This document shows positions 42,152 through 51,889 of a stretch of DNA of 64,000 nt, piece after piece; within the stretch, counting starts at the first letter, position 1; each line of letters opens with the position of its first letter. Origin of the DNA: an uncultured Prevotellaceae bacterium (lineage in GTDB: Bacteria > Bacteroidota > Bacteroidia > Bacteroidales > Muribaculaceae); contig ONKD01000003.1 in assembly GCA_900318345.1 (NCBI GenBank), positions 1 to 64,000 of the forward strand, given 5' to 3'. The notes beneath the pieces were generated by a model that was given only the letters and a program-made list of their open reading frames with translations, was not told the origin of the DNA and ran no database searches. Position numbers and translations under genes: made by a program.

Positions 42152-42180
42152 TTGTGTATTAAAAAAAAGTATTACCTTTG
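42152..42180 (+). promoter_or_regulatory. Promoter of tRNA-Leu
   Basis: TTG at 42152-42154 and -7 TACCTTTG at 42173-42180, 18 nt apart, 18 bp before the tRNA. Confidence 0.5.
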
Positions 42181-42198
42181 CAGTCGCAAAACCAAAAT

Positions 42199-42280
42199 GC
42201 CCAGGTGGCGGAATTGGTAGACGCGCACGTTTCAGGTGCGTGTGCCGCGAGGTGTGCGGGTTCGAGTCCCGCCCTGGGCA
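42199..42280 (+). tRNA. tRNA-Leu (anticodon CAG)
   Basis: An 82-nt cloverleaf with a long variable arm, as expected for leucine. The acceptor GCCCAGG pairs with CCTGGGC, discriminator A, the anticodon stem is CACGT/GCGTG with loop TTCAGGT, and the T arm has GCGGG-TTCGAGT-CCCGC. It reads CTG codons. CCA is not encoded. Confidence 0.95.
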
Positions 42281-42288
42281 CTACCAAG

Positions 42289-42325
42289 AATCCTTGACAA
42301 TCAGCTGATTGTCAAGGATTTGCTT
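42289..42325 (+). terminator. Terminator after tRNA-Leu
   Basis: A perfect 16-bp palindrome (arms AATCCTTGACAATCAG and complement), followed by TGCTTT. Confidence 0.75.
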
Positions 42326-42451
42326 TATCTACCCCACTATTACAAAAAATCATGCCGCAGGGTCATCCACGACCTTGCGGCATGATGTATGTTGGTCAAA
42401 GGCCTCTTTCCTTTCAGCTATAGCCTAATAGCCTAAGTCCTAAAACCTGTC

Positions 42452-43207
42452 TTAGTCAGCGCACTTGGCGCAGATAAACTCGCGGTTCAAGCGGGCAATG
42501 TTGCTCAGCTTGATGTTCTTGGGGCACTCGGCGGCACAAGCACCAGTGTTGGTGCAGTTACCGAAACCGAGCTCGTCCATCTTGGCCAGCATGGCCTTGA
42601 CGCGGCGCTTAGCCTCGGCACGGCCCTGAGGCAGCAATGCGAACTGGCTCACCTTGGCACTGAGGAACAGCATGGCCGAGCCGTTCTTGCAGGCAGCCAC
42701 ACAAGCACCGCAACCGATGCAGGTAGCGCTGTCCATGGCCTCGTCGGCGGCTTCCTTGCTGATGGGGATAGCGTTAGCATCCTGTGCACCGCCAGTCTGG
42801 AAGCTCACATAGCCACCAGCCTGCTGGATCTGGTCAAAGGCATTGCGGTTAACCATCAAGTCCTTGATCACGGGGAAAGCGGCGCTGCGCCAGGGCTCAA
42901 CAGTGATGGTGTCGCCATCATGGAAGCGGCGCATGTAGAGCTGGCATGTTGTTGCACCAGTAGCGGGACCGTGAGGGTGACCGTTAACATAGAGCGAGCA
43001 CATGCCGCAGATGCCCTCGCGGCAGTCGTGGTCAAAGGCAATGGGCTCCTGACCCTGCTCGATGAGCTGCTCGTTGAGGATGTCCATCATCTCGAGGAAC
43101 GAGGTGTCGGTGGGAATGTCGTGCATCTCGTAGGTCTCGAAACGTCCTTCAGCATGGGCGTTGGCTTGACGCCAAACCTTAATTTTGAAGCTTATATTGG
43201 TCTCCAT
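42452..43207 (-). CDS. frdB: Fumarate reductase/succinate dehydrogenase iron-sulphur subunit
   Basis: A 251-residue iron-sulphur subunit that passes electrons between the cytochrome b quinone site and the flavoprotein. Ligands for [2Fe-2S] are in [15 protein letters not shown], for the other clusters in [14 protein letters not shown] and in [12 protein letters not shown]. In Bacteroidales this complex runs as fumarate reductase in anaerobic respiration and supplies succinate and propionate formation; the sequence alone does not tell direction. It is the last gene of the frdCAB operon. Confidence 0.95.
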   Translation of the reverse strand: METNISFKIKVWRQANAHAEGRFETYEMHDIPTDTSFLEMMDILNEQLIEQGQEPIAFDHDCREGICGMCSLYVNGHPHGPATGATTCQLYMRRFHDGDTITVEPWRSAAFPVIKDLMVNRNAFDQIQQAGGYVSFQTGGAQDANAIPISKEAADEAMDSATCIGCGACVAACKNGSAMLFLSAKVSQFALLPQGRAEAKRRVKAMLAKMDELGFGNCTNTGACAAECPKNIKLSNIARLNREFICAKCAD

Positions 43208-43237
43208 TTTATTCGATGAATTTAATTGTGTGGTTGA

Positions 43238-45238
43238 TTATGACTTATAGTTACGTGTCTGGACCTTGATGGCCTCATAGTGCAGCGGCTCCTTGATGAG
43301 CGTGGGAGCGGTCTCGTCGTTGCCGTTGTACTTCCAGCAGGCGACATAGAAGAAGTTCTCGTCGTCGCGCTTGGCCTCGCCTTCCTCGGTCTGATGTTCC
43401 TCGCGGAAGTGGCCACCGCAGCTCTCGTGACGGTTCAGTGCATCATAGGCGATGAGCTCACCCATGGTGATGAAGTCGCGCAGGCGGAACGCCTTGTCCA
43501 ACTCGATGTTCATGCCCTCTTGAGTGCCGGGGATGAACAGGTTGTTCTCAAACTCCTTGCGCAGGTCTTTGAGTTTCTTCAATGCGGTCTCGAGGCTCTC
43601 CTTTGTGCGAGCCATGCCCACATAGTCCCACATCACGTTACCCAGCTCCTTGTGGATGCTGTCAACCGAGCGCTTGCCCTGAATGCTCATCAGGTGGTCG
43701 AGGTCGGCCTGAACCTTTTTCTCGGCAGCGTCAAACTCGGGTGAGTCAGTCGAGAAGTGAGGCACGGTGATCTGATCGCTCAAGTAGTTCTGGATGGTGT
43801 AGGGCAGCACGAAGTAACCGTCAGCCAGACCCTGCATCAGCGCCGAAGCACCGAGGCGGTTAGCACCGTGGTCACTGAAGTTGCACTCACCGATAGCGAA
43901 CAGACCCTTGATGCTGGTCTGCAGCTCATAATCAACCCAGATGCCGCCCATGGTATAGTGGATGGCGGGATAGATCATCATGGGATTGTAGTATTTCACA
44001 CCGTTGATCTCGTTGGCGAGCTCGCCAGGATTGACGTCGGTGATCTCCTCATACATGTCGAACAGGTTGCCATAGCGCTGGCGAATCACATCGATGCCCA
44101 AGCGGTTGATGGCCTCGCTAAAGTCGAGGAACACGGCCTTGCCGGTGTTGTTCACGCCGAAGCCCTTGTCGCAGCGCTCCTTAGCGGCGCGGCTAGCAAC
44201 GTCACGAGGCACGAGGTTACCGAAGGCGGGATAGCGGCGCTCCAGGTAGTAGTCACGGTTCTCCTCGGGGATGTCACTGCCCTTGATTTGACCTGCCTGC
44301 AGTTTCTTGGCGTCCTCAATGTTCTTGGGCACCCAAATGCGGCCGTCGTTACGCAACGACTCACTCATCAGCGTCAGCTTGGACTGCTTGTCACCATGCA
44401 CGGGGATGCAGGTGGGGTGAATCTGCACGTAAGCGGGGTTAGCAAAGTAAGCACCATGGCGATAGCAAGCCATAGCAGCCGAGCAGTTGCAGCCCATAGC
44501 GTTGGTGCTCAAGAAATAGGTGTTACCATAACCACCAGTGGCGATAACCACAGCGTGGGCGGCAAAGCGCTCGAGCTTGCCAGTCACCAGGTTCTTAGCG
44601 ATGATACCGCGGGCACGGCCGTCGATGATGACCACGTCGTGCATCTCATAGCGGTTGTAGCTCTTTACCTTGCCGGCGTGGATCATGCGGTTCAGGCTCG
44701 AGTAGGCACCGAGCAGCAGCTGCTGACCGGTCTGGCCCTTGGCGTAGAACGTACGGCTCACCTGAGCACCACCGAACGAACGGTTGGCCAACAGGCCGCC
44801 ATACTCGCGGGCGAAGGGAACACCCTGTGCCACGCACTGGTCAATGATATTGTTGGACACCTCGGCCAGGCGGTAAACGTTGGCCTCGCGGGCACGATAG
44901 TCGCCACCCTTAACTGTGTCGTAGAACAAGCGGTAAACCGAGTCACCGTCGTTCTGATAGTTCTTGGCTGCGTTGATACCACCCTGAGCGGCAATCGAGT
45001 GAGCGCGGCGGGGTGAATCCTGGATGCAGAAGTTCAGCACGTTGAAGCCCATCTCGCCCAGCGTGGCAGCTGCCGAAGCACCAGCCAGACCAGTACCCAC
45101 GACGATGATGTCGAGTTTACGCTTGTTGGCGGGATTGACGAGTTTCTGGTGTGCCTTATAGTTGGTCCACTTCTCAGCGATGGGTCCCTCGGGAATCTTG
45201 GAATCGATGGGCTGAGCGTTCATTTTGTTTTCTTCCAT
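43238..45238 (-). CDS. frdA: Fumarate reductase/succinate dehydrogenase flavoprotein subunit
   Basis: A 666-residue catalytic subunit with covalently bound FAD that interconverts fumarate and succinate on the cytoplasmic side. The dinucleotide site is [18 protein letters not shown] near residue 45, the flavin-linked His lies in [15 protein letters not shown], and the substrate region has HPTCIPV. It is the longer type found with single-subunit cytochrome b partners (class B complex), in agreement with the neighbouring frdC. The gap to frdB is 30 bp. Confidence 0.96.
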   Translation of the reverse strand: MEENKMNAQPIDSKIPEGPIAEKWTNYKAHQKLVNPANKRKLDIIVVGTGLAGASAAATLGEMGFNVLNFCIQDSPRRAHSIAAQGGINAAKNYQNDGDSVYRLFYDTVKGGDYRAREANVYRLAEVSNNIIDQCVAQGVPFAREYGGLLANRSFGGAQVSRTFYAKGQTGQQLLLGAYSSLNRMIHAGKVKSYNRYEMHDVVIIDGRARGIIAKNLVTGKLERFAAHAVVIATGGYGNTYFLSTNAMGCNCSAAMACYRHGAYFANPAYVQIHPTCIPVHGDKQSKLTLMSESLRNDGRIWVPKNIEDAKKLQAGQIKGSDIPEENRDYYLERRYPAFGNLVPRDVASRAAKERCDKGFGVNNTGKAVFLDFSEAINRLGIDVIRQRYGNLFDMYEEITDVNPGELANEINGVKYYNPMMIYPAIHYTMGGIWVDYELQTSIKGLFAIGECNFSDHGANRLGASALMQGLADGYFVLPYTIQNYLSDQITVPHFSTDSPEFDAAEKKVQADLDHLMSIQGKRSVDSIHKELGNVMWDYVGMARTKESLETALKKLKDLRKEFENNLFIPGTQEGMNIELDKAFRLRDFITMGELIAYDALNRHESCGGHFREEHQTEEGEAKRDDENFFYVACWKYNGNDETAPTLIKEPLHYEAIKVQTRNYKS

Positions 45239-45273
45239 TTGTCTAAGAAATTTAATAGGTTAATACTCAGCAA

Positions 45274-45930
45274 TTAGAGGGCAAAGAACCAGGTGAAGTA
45301 GCAAGCCTCTACAGCAAACAGGATAAACACGATGCTAGCCCACCACTTGGAGATGCACTGCCAGCGGGGAATCCAATTGTCGTTGGCGGTACCCAGGGTT
45401 TGGAAAGCGCTCCAGAAACCGTGGCTGATGTGGAACCACAGGGCGGCAAAGCCGATGAGGTAAACGGGCAGTACCCACAAGTGGCTGAAGGTAGCCTGCA
45501 GGTAGTGAGTGCCGTTCATCACATGGTCACCCATCATCTCGGGCAACTGCATCTTGGCCCAGAACTGCACGAGGTGCAGAATCAGGAAGCAGCAAACGAT
45601 AAGACCCAGAACGAGCATGTTCTGAGAAGCCCACTCGACATCCTTGGGCTTGGAGGTCACAGCATAGCGGTTATTGCCACGTGCCTTGCGGTTCTGGAAC
45701 GTGAGAATGAACGCAAAGATGATGTGAATTGCAAAGCCGCCTGCCAGGATCAACGTACCCAACAGAGCATACCAGTTGGCACCGAGGAATTCGCAGATGG
45801 CATCATAAGCCTCAAAGGAAATGAGGGCCACCGCGTTCATCAGCGCATGAAATGTTACAAATAGGACAAGGAAAAGACCAGTGACTGACATCACAATCTT
45901 TCGCCCTACAGATGAATTAGTTAACCACAT
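45274..45930 (-). CDS. frdC: Fumarate reductase/succinate dehydrogenase cytochrome b subunit
   Basis: The start at 45930 (MWLTNSSVGRKIVMSVTG) is the usual family beginning; an in-frame ATG at 45996 lies within the -7 box and is rejected. The 218-residue product has five membrane segments with conserved His residues that hold two haems (FHALMNAV, AIHIIFA, LHLVQFW, FHISHGFW). It anchors the flavoprotein and iron-sulphur subunits and reacts with menaquinone. It is the first gene of the operon. Confidence 0.94.
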   Translation of the reverse strand: MWLTNSSVGRKIVMSVTGLFLVLFVTFHALMNAVALISFEAYDAICEFLGANWYALLGTLILAGGFAIHIIFAFILTFQNRKARGNNRYAVTSKPKDVEWASQNMLVLGLIVCCFLILHLVQFWAKMQLPEMMGDHVMNGTHYLQATFSHLWVLPVYLIGFAALWFHISHGFWSAFQTLGTANDNWIPRWQCISKWWASIVFILFAVEACYFTWFFAL

Positions 45931-45993
45931 AGTAGTTGAAGATTTTTGAGTTATTAAATTGATTGTTAATATTAATTCAAAACTAATAATCTG

Positions 45994-46001
45994 CAAAGAT
46001 A
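45994..46001 (-). promoter_or_regulatory. -7 box for frdCAB
   Basis: Reads TATCTTTG on the minus strand, 63 bp before the frdC start. No -33 TTTG at the right distance. Confidence 0.45.
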
Positions 46002-46223
46002 GTGATTTTTTTTGATATTTCCCCTATTATTCGGTCAGAATGGGAATCCAAAGCCGCAAAAAATGTTTTTAAATGATGTTTAATCGTGTGCATCTTCTAC
46101 TTGAGACTGGCACACGTATGGACAAAAAGGAGAGTGACCATCGATTCACATCGAAAGCCACCCAATAACATATGAAACACATTTCTTCTACTCTCGGGGA
46201 CGCTCCCCCAATTTCAAAAACGA

Positions 46224-47279
46224 TTAGTCGTTGAGGATGAGCATGGCGTCACCGTAGGCGCCAAAGCGGTATTTCTCCTCGATGGCCACCTTGTAGGCGC
46301 CCATCGTCTGGTCATATCCGCCAAATGCGGCCTGTGCCATGAGCATGATGGAGTAAGGCATGTGGAAATTGGTCACCAATGCATCACATGTGGTGCACTC
46401 ATAGGGCGGGAAGAGGAACTTGTTGGACCATCCGCCATAGGGCTTGATGTGTCCGTTCATGCCCACGCAGGTCTCGAAGGCGCGCAGCACCGAGGTGCCG
46501 ATGGCACAGACCTTGTTGCCGCCGTCGCGCAGGGTGTTGACCTTCTCGGCGAGCTCGACGCTCACGTCCATCTCCTCGCTATCCATGCGGTGCTTGGTGA
46601 GGTCCTCGACATCGATGTCGCGGTAAGTGCCCAGGCTGATGTGCATCGTGAGGAACTCCTTGTCAATGTCACGGATCTCCATGCGTCGCATGAGCTCGCG
46701 TGAGAAATGCAGGCCTGCTGCTGGAGCCACCACGGCGCCCTCCTTGCTGGCGAAGATGGTTTGGTAACGCTCGGCATCTTCGGGCTCGGCATCACGCTGG
46801 ATATAGTAGGGCAAGGGTGTGTTACCCAGGTTGTACAGGTCTCTCTTGAACGTGTCGTGGTCGCCGTCGTAGAGGAAGCGCAACGTGCGTCCGCGTGAGG
46901 TGGTGTTGTCGATGACCTCGGCCACCATCGAGTCGTCCAGCCCAAAGTAGAGCTTGTTGCCGATGCGTATCTTGCGGGCGGGCTCGACAAGCACATCCCA
47001 CAGTTTGTTGTTGGGGTTGAGTTCACGCAGGAGGAAGACCTCAATGCGCGCACCGGTCTTTTCCTTGTTGCCAAAAAGCTTGGCGGGGAAGACCTGGGTA
47101 TCATTGAACACAAACAGGTCATGAGGGTTGAAATACTCAAGGATATCCTTGAACACACGGTGCTCGATTTGGTTGCTGCGCTTATGCAAGACCATGAGGC
47201 GGGACTCGTCGCGCACGGGAGAGGGATAGGAAGCGATGAGCTCCTCGGGCATCTGGGTATTGAATTCTGAAAGTTTCAT
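46224..47279 (-). CDS. queA: S-adenosylmethionine:tRNA ribosyltransferase-isomerase
   Basis: A 351-residue enzyme that builds the epoxycyclopentane ring of queuosine by moving the ribosyl group of SAM to preQ1 on tRNA. Typical segments are LIASYPSPVRDESRLMVL near the start, NDTQVFPAKLFG, and GLHFSRELMRR and HISLGTYRDIDVEDLTKHRM in the core. The product is the substrate of QueG, encoded far upstream in the window. It is the last gene of a block with truB, uppP and a DUF3098 gene. The spacer before it consists of repeats of the unit CTAAAAACTAAGGACT. Confidence 0.96.
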   Translation of the reverse strand: MKLSEFNTQMPEELIASYPSPVRDESRLMVLHKRSNQIEHRVFKDILEYFNPHDLFVFNDTQVFPAKLFGNKEKTGARIEVFLLRELNPNNKLWDVLVEPARKIRIGNKLYFGLDDSMVAEVIDNTTSRGRTLRFLYDGDHDTFKRDLYNLGNTPLPYYIQRDAEPEDAERYQTIFASKEGAVVAPAAGLHFSRELMRRMEIRDIDKEFLTMHISLGTYRDIDVEDLTKHRMDSEEMDVSVELAEKVNTLRDGGNKVCAIGTSVLRAFETCVGMNGHIKPYGGWSNKFLFPPYECTTCDALVTNFHMPYSIMLMAQAAFGGYDQTMGAYKVAIEEKYRFGAYGDAMLILND

Positions 47280-47358
47280 ATTTTTTAGTCCTTAGTTTTT
47301 AGTCCATAGTCCTTAGTTTTTATACTTAAGACTAATGGAACGATTCTATCATAACAGA

Positions 47359-48222
47359 TTATTTTATTTGTGATGTGCGCTTGGGCTGTGCAGCGCACTT
47401 TTTAGCGGCTTGGCGTGCGACGCGCTCGGCCTTTTGCCTAGCGGCACGCTCGCGGTTTTCCTGACGCTCACGCTCCAGGCGCTCGGCAGCTGCCTGTTCG
47501 GGCGAGACATACTCCTCGTTGTCGAGTTTCTCGACCAGTTGGTCGAGCGTGAGGCAGTCGGCAATGGTGAGGTCTCCCACGCGGGTGCGCCTCAGGCCCG
47601 TGAGATGGGCTCCGCTGCCCAATGCCTCGCCGATGTCCCGCGCAAGGGCGCGGATATAGGTACCCTTACTGCACACTACCCTGATTTGCAGCGTGGGCTC
47701 ATCGGGCAGCCCACATTGCAGGGTCTCAATCTCGTCGATGACGAGCGTTTTGGGACGGATTTCCACATCCTGTCCCTTGCGGGCAAGCTTGTAGGCGGGC
47801 TTGCCATCAACCTTGCATGCCGAGAAAGCGGGGGGTACCTGCTCGATGCTTCCCGTGAACTGCTCTTGCAGCACGCGTTCAATCATCGGTCGGTCGATGT
47901 GCTTCCACTCAAAGGTGGCATCGACCTGGGTCTCGAGGTCATAGCTGGGTGTCGTTGCTCCTAACCTCAAGTCGGCGATGTACTCCTTGACTCCTGCCTG
48001 CAACTCCTCGATGCGCTTGGTGGCATGGCCAGTGCACAGGATGAGTACACCGGTGGCAAGCGGGTCGAGCGTCCCGGCATGGCCCACCTTGACCTGACGG
48101 GTCTTCAAGTGGGTGCGCAAGACGGCACGCACTTTCTTGACCGCGGCAAACGAGGTCATGCGCAGCGGCTTGTCGATGCAGAATATTTCTCCTTCTATCG
48201 GGTTTAGCATTCTATTAGTCAT
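47359..48222 (-). CDS. truB: tRNA pseudouridine-55 synthase
   Basis: A 287-residue enzyme that converts U55 in the T loop of tRNAs to pseudouridine. The catalytic Asp53 lies in GHAGTLDPLATGVL, preceded by FCIDKPLRMTSFAAV. Codon 5 (ATG at 48210) is a second possible start. After the catalytic core the last 40 residues are very basic (RLERERQENRERAARQKAERVARQ..), a tail that could bind RNA. It lies 6 bp downstream of uppP and 79 bp before queA, a gene order known from other Bacteroidetes. Confidence 0.95.
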   Translation of the reverse strand: MTNRMLNPIEGEIFCIDKPLRMTSFAAVKKVRAVLRTHLKTRQVKVGHAGTLDPLATGVLILCTGHATKRIEELQAGVKEYIADLRLGATTPSYDLETQVDATFEWKHIDRPMIERVLQEQFTGSIEQVPPAFSACKVDGKPAYKLARKGQDVEIRPKTLVIDEIETLQCGLPDEPTLQIRVVCSKGTYIRALARDIGEALGSGAHLTGLRRTRVGDLTIADCLTLDQLVEKLDNEEYVSPEQAAAERLERERQENRERAARQKAERVARQAAKKCAAQPKRTSQIK

Positions 48223-48228
48223 TAGCCA

Positions 48229-49086
48229 CTAGTCCACCATCTGCAGCGATTGACCGCTTAACAGCAGGACCAAAATGAGTACACCCACAACGATGCGGTA
48301 CCAGCCAAAGGCTTTAAAGCCATACTTGGTCAGGAAATTCACAAACCACTTCATGGCGAGCAGCGCAACGATAAAAGCGACAACACAACCCACAATTAAG
48401 ACCATGATATTGTGGGAAGTTGCCCAATCGGCATTGTCCTTGAACAAATCCACAAGGTCCAGCAGAGTGGCGCCAGCCATTGTAGGCACAGCCAGGAAGA
48501 ACGAGAATTCGGCGGCCTTGCGGCGGCTGAGTTTCTGTGCCATGCCGCCCACGATGGTTGCCATGCTGCGGCTCACGCCAGGAATAACTGATATACACTG
48601 GTAGAGACCTATCTTGAAAGCCTTGCGCTCATCCAGCTTCACGTCCTCACTACCCTTGTTGAAGATGCGGTCACAAAAGAGCATAAACACACCTCCGGCC
48701 ACCAGCATGATGGCGACGACCATGACGCTGTCGAGTAGCCAGTCGAGCAAGCCCGACTTTTTAGCAGCCAAGCCGATGATGACAGCGGGCAGCACGCCCA
48801 CCAGCAGCAGCCAGTAGAAATACCACTTGTGCTTGAACCGTTGCCATGACGAGGCCCCAACGGGTGCTGGCGTGCGGTCAAGACGGAAAAACCGCTTCCA
48901 GTAGAGCACCACTACCGACAGGATGGCACCAAACTGAATGATGAAAGTGAACGCATGCACAAAAGCATCACCCTGAGGAACGCCCAGCAGATTCTGGGCG
49001 ATAATCATGTGGCCTGTTGACGAAACGGGAAGAAACTCGGTGAGTCCTTCCACAATAGCTATAATGATTGCTTGCAGCAGATCCAT
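48229..49086 (-). CDS. uppP: Undecaprenyl-diphosphate phosphatase
   Basis: A 285-residue inner-membrane enzyme (BacA family) with about eight membrane segments that recycles undecaprenyl pyrophosphate into the lipid carrier for peptidoglycan and surface glycans. Signatures are EGLTEFLPVSSTGHMI near the N terminus and PGVSRSMATIVGG in the centre, which together form the active site. It is 12 bp downstream of the DUF3098 gene and 6 bp upstream of truB. Confidence 0.96.
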   Translation of the reverse strand: MDLLQAIIIAIVEGLTEFLPVSSTGHMIIAQNLLGVPQGDAFVHAFTFIIQFGAILSVVVLYWKRFFRLDRTPAPVGASSWQRFKHKWYFYWLLLVGVLPAVIIGLAAKKSGLLDWLLDSVMVVAIMLVAGGVFMLFCDRIFNKGSEDVKLDERKAFKIGLYQCISVIPGVSRSMATIVGGMAQKLSRRKAAEFSFFLAVPTMAGATLLDLVDLFKDNADWATSHNIMVLIVGCVVAFIVALLAMKWFVNFLTKYGFKAFGWYRIVVGVLILVLLLSGQSLQMVD

Positions 49087-49098
49087 GCTGATGAGGGC

Positions 49099-49401
49099 TT
49101 ATTCTTTGGTGTCGGTGTTGTCGTCCAGTCCCTTGTTATCCTTCTTGCGGTAGATGATGGCAAATGCCATGAGCACAAAACCCAGGAAAGCGATGATGGG
49201 GCCAGTGGTAACGCGACTGCTCTCGAACACGTCAGCATTAAACGTGTCGCCCACATTGGCGCTACCCGTCATGAGCCAAAAGCCGATGATGATCAACAGC
49301 AGGCAGATGCCCATGAGAATGAAATTGATTTTGCCCAGTGGATAGGAAACTTTGCCCTTGGGCTGGTTCTCGACTTGAGTTTTCTTTTCTTCTTTAGCCA
49401 T
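49099..49401 (-). CDS. DUF3098 small membrane protein
   Basis: The start at 49401 (MAKEEKKTQVENQPKG) is taken over 49467 because the upstream extension is polar and atypical. The 100-residue protein has two membrane segments (about 27-47 and 65-85) joined by a short loop with MTGSANVGDTFNADVFESSR. DUF3098 genes are regularly found next to uppP in Bacteroidetes, often after ftsX; ftsX is not present here. Function unknown, possibly linked to envelope assembly. Confidence 0.85.
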   Translation of the reverse strand: MAKEEKKTQVENQPKGKVSYPLGKINFILMGICLLLIIIGFWLMTGSANVGDTFNADVFESSRVTTGPIIAFLGFVLMAFAIIYRKKDNKGLDDNTDTKE

Positions 49402-49666
49402 ATACAATTGTCTGTTTTCCGTTTTCGGTTTCTCGGCTTGAATTGCTCTCTGAGTGTTAGTTGCCAAAGCCTAAAAACCCAATTTGGCGCAAAATTACAA
49501 CATCAGGGAGGGTTTGTCAAGACTTTTAACCCATTTTTAGATTTACAGAGGTTATATGCCCTATAGGTCAATTCAGGCCAATAGGGCCAGTTTTAACCGA
49601 CAAATCGTTCCAGAATTTATAATATTGAACCACTTAACAATCCGCTGGATTACTTGAGAGTTTAGG

Positions 49667-50782
49667 TCAGTCTTCCTCGAAGGATTGGGCGACGAGCTTG
49701 AGGCTGTCGATGATGTCGATGTGTTGTGGGCACTGGGCCTCGCACTGTCCGCATTCCACACATTCGCTGGCCTTGCCATGGTTCTTGGCGAGCAAGCCGT
49801 AGTAAAGCTTGCAGTTACCACGCTGATCGGGGAACTGTTGCAGGTTGTTGTAAAGGTTAAAGTACTCTGGAATGGCAATCTGCTGGGGACAGCCCTCACT
49901 GCAGTAGTGGCAGGCAGTGCAAGGGATGGCGATGGAGTCGCGGATGACTTGGGTCGCCTGGGCGATGATGCTCTGCTCCTCGTTGTTGAGGGGCACAAAG
50001 TCCTGCATGTAGCTCGTGTTGTCCTCGAGCTGCTCCATGTCGCTCATGCCGCTCAAGACCATGTAAACATTGGGTAATGAGGCGCAGTAGCGGATGGCCC
50101 ACGAGGCAGCACTGGCATCGGGGGCGTAGTCCTTAAACAATTTTTCAACAGCTTGGGGCACACGAGCCAATGAGCCTCCCTTGACGGGTTCCATGACGAG
50201 AACGGGCTTGCCATGCTTCACACACAGTTCATAACAGGTCCTCGACTCGATGGCGGGGCTTTCCCAATCAAGGTAATTGATTTGGAGTTGGACAAAGTCA
50301 ACCTCAGGGTGTTTCTCGAGAATTTCGGCCAACAGTTGCGAATCATCATGGAACGAGAAGCCGATGTTGCGGATGCGGCCTTCGGCCTTCTTGCGGGCGA
50401 GGAAGCCCCAACCGTCCATGCGGTCAATGACCTCGACACGCTCATGGTTAAGGGCATGCAGCCAGTAGTAGTCAAAATACTCGATACCACAACGCTCCAA
50501 CTGCTCGTTGAAAACGCGATCCAAATCGGCCACCTCATTGATGGCCCACACGGGCATCTTGCTGGTGATGGTGAACGCCTCACGCGGATAGCGTTTCACG
50601 ACAACCTCCCTGAAGGCTTCCTCACTCTTGCCTCCATGATAGGGATAGGCGGTGTCAAAATAGGTGAAACCGCGCTCGATGAACCTGTCGGCCATCTCCT
50701 TAAACTTCTCGATGTCGATGCTCGTCTGGTCATCGGGGTTGACCAACGGCAAACGCATGAGTCCAAATCCAAGCTTTTTCAT
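49667..50782 (-). CDS. Aldo/keto reductase with C-terminal ferredoxin domain
   Basis: A 371-residue fusion of an aldo/keto reductase barrel and a two-cluster ferredoxin. The barrel shows the tetrad residues in YFDTAYPYH (Asp, Tyr), TSKMP (Lys) and YWLHALN (His). The C-terminal part binds two [4Fe-4S] clusters through CTACHYCSEGCPQQIAIP and CVECGQCEAQCPQHIDI. Such enzymes are common in anaerobes and may use ferredoxin electrons in place of, or besides, NADPH; the substrate is unknown. A second member of the family is encoded at 58954-60408. Confidence 0.9.
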   Translation of the reverse strand: MKKLGFGLMRLPLVNPDDQTSIDIEKFKEMADRFIERGFTYFDTAYPYHGGKSEEAFREVVVKRYPREAFTITSKMPVWAINEVADLDRVFNEQLERCGIEYFDYYWLHALNHERVEVIDRMDGWGFLARKKAEGRIRNIGFSFHDDSQLLAEILEKHPEVDFVQLQINYLDWESPAIESRTCYELCVKHGKPVLVMEPVKGGSLARVPQAVEKLFKDYAPDASAASWAIRYCASLPNVYMVLSGMSDMEQLEDNTSYMQDFVPLNNEEQSIIAQATQVIRDSIAIPCTACHYCSEGCPQQIAIPEYFNLYNNLQQFPDQRGNCKLYYGLLAKNHGKASECVECGQCEAQCPQHIDIIDSLKLVAQSFEED

Positions 50783-50853
50783 AACTATTTTTATTTTTAG
50801 GGGCTCTAAGGGCCTTAAGGACTATAGGGAAATTAAGGGCCTTTAAGACATGT

Positions 50854-51873
50854 CTAGTTCATCTTGAGTTGAGAATAAAGCTTCACACCACGCAGGTAAT
50901 GGGCGGTAATGATGTTGACGTGCTCCTCGGGCAACGCGCGAAGCAGGTTAACCGAGGGCTGAGAGGTATAATGCGAGCGCATCTGGCGGAAGTCGCGATG
51001 GGCGCGGATAATCGCCCAGGCATCCTTGAAGTGGAACTTAGCGAGAGCCATGCCAAAGGCGAGCGTATCCATCAAGCGCCGGGTGAACAACAGACGCTTG
51101 CCCTCGCTGGTGGGCAAATTCTTGTGCAACAGCAAGAGGTTGTTGCGGAAGTTCAGATAGGTCTTGCGGGGGTTGCCCTTGGGCAGGCTACCGCCTCCCA
51201 AGTGGTAGACACTGCTGGTGGGCACCATCATCAAGTCATTACCCGCCAAGCGGATGCGCCAACAGAGGTCGATTTCCTCCATGTGAGCAAAAAAGTCTTT
51301 GTCCAGTCCGCCCACGTCCTGATAAAGCTGGCTGCGCACCATCAGACAAGCACCCGTCGCCCAAAAGACGCTCTTAGGACCGTCGTCATACTGCCCCTTG
51401 TCCTCCTCGAGGTACTCAAAGATGCGCCCACGGCAGTAGGGATAGCCGTGACAATCGATATAGCCGCCAGCCGCGCCGGCATACTCAAACATCTGCTTGC
51501 CATCATCGCGGTCATGAAGCAGCTTGGGCATCACGGCACCCACGCCTGGATGGGTCTCCATGTAGTCCAGCAGGGGGTTGAGCCAACCTTGGGGCGTACG
51601 CACATCATTGTTAAGCAGCACCGAGTAGGGGTACATTGTTTGCTCAATAGCGACGTTATAGCCCTGGGCGAAACCAAGGTTATTGTCAAATCTCAACACC
51701 TTGACCTGGGGAAACTCCCGCTGGAGCACGTTGAGGCTGTCATCGGTGCTGCCGTTGTCGGCGACAATGACGTCGGCAATAGCGTCATCGGTGCCCGCCA
51801 AAACGGTGGGCAGGTAACGGCGCAACAGGGCTGTTCCATTCCAGTTCAATATGATGACGGCAACTTGTTTCAT
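50854..51873 (-). CDS. Glycosyltransferase family 2 (rhamnosyltransferase-like)
   Basis: A 339-residue GT-A enzyme. The N-terminal half carries VIILNWNGTALLRRYLPTVL, VADNGSTDDS and the metal-binding region LLNNDVRTPQGWL; HMEEIDLCWRIRLAG is the acid motif typical of WbbL-like rhamnosyltransferases. The C-terminal part has a hydrophobic amphipathic stretch that may touch the membrane. It starts 16 bp after mtaB on the same strand, with the motif CTAAGGACTTCCT between the genes. The role in a specific glycan is unknown. Confidence 0.9.
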   Translation of the reverse strand: MKQVAVIILNWNGTALLRRYLPTVLAGTDDAIADVIVADNGSTDDSLNVLQREFPQVKVLRFDNNLGFAQGYNVAIEQTMYPYSVLLNNDVRTPQGWLNPLLDYMETHPGVGAVMPKLLHDRDDGKQMFEYAGAAGGYIDCHGYPYCRGRIFEYLEEDKGQYDDGPKSVFWATGACLMVRSQLYQDVGGLDKDFFAHMEEIDLCWRIRLAGNDLMMVPTSSVYHLGGGSLPKGNPRKTYLNFRNNLLLLHKNLPTSEGKRLLFTRRLMDTLAFGMALAKFHFKDAWAIIRAHRDFRQMRSHYTSQPSVNLLRALPEEHVNIITAHYLRGVKLYSQLKMN

Positions 51874-51889
51874 AGGAAGTCCTTAGTTT

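Noticed and set aside
42199..42280. tRNA-Leu read as a suppressor with anticodon TCA
   Set aside because: Aligning the stem CACGT/GCGTG puts loop TTCAGGT in place, which gives anticodon CAG.
43757..45016. Open frame of 419 codons opposite frdA
   Set aside because: Shadow of the GC-rich coding strand; the frdA protein on the other strand is complete and typical.
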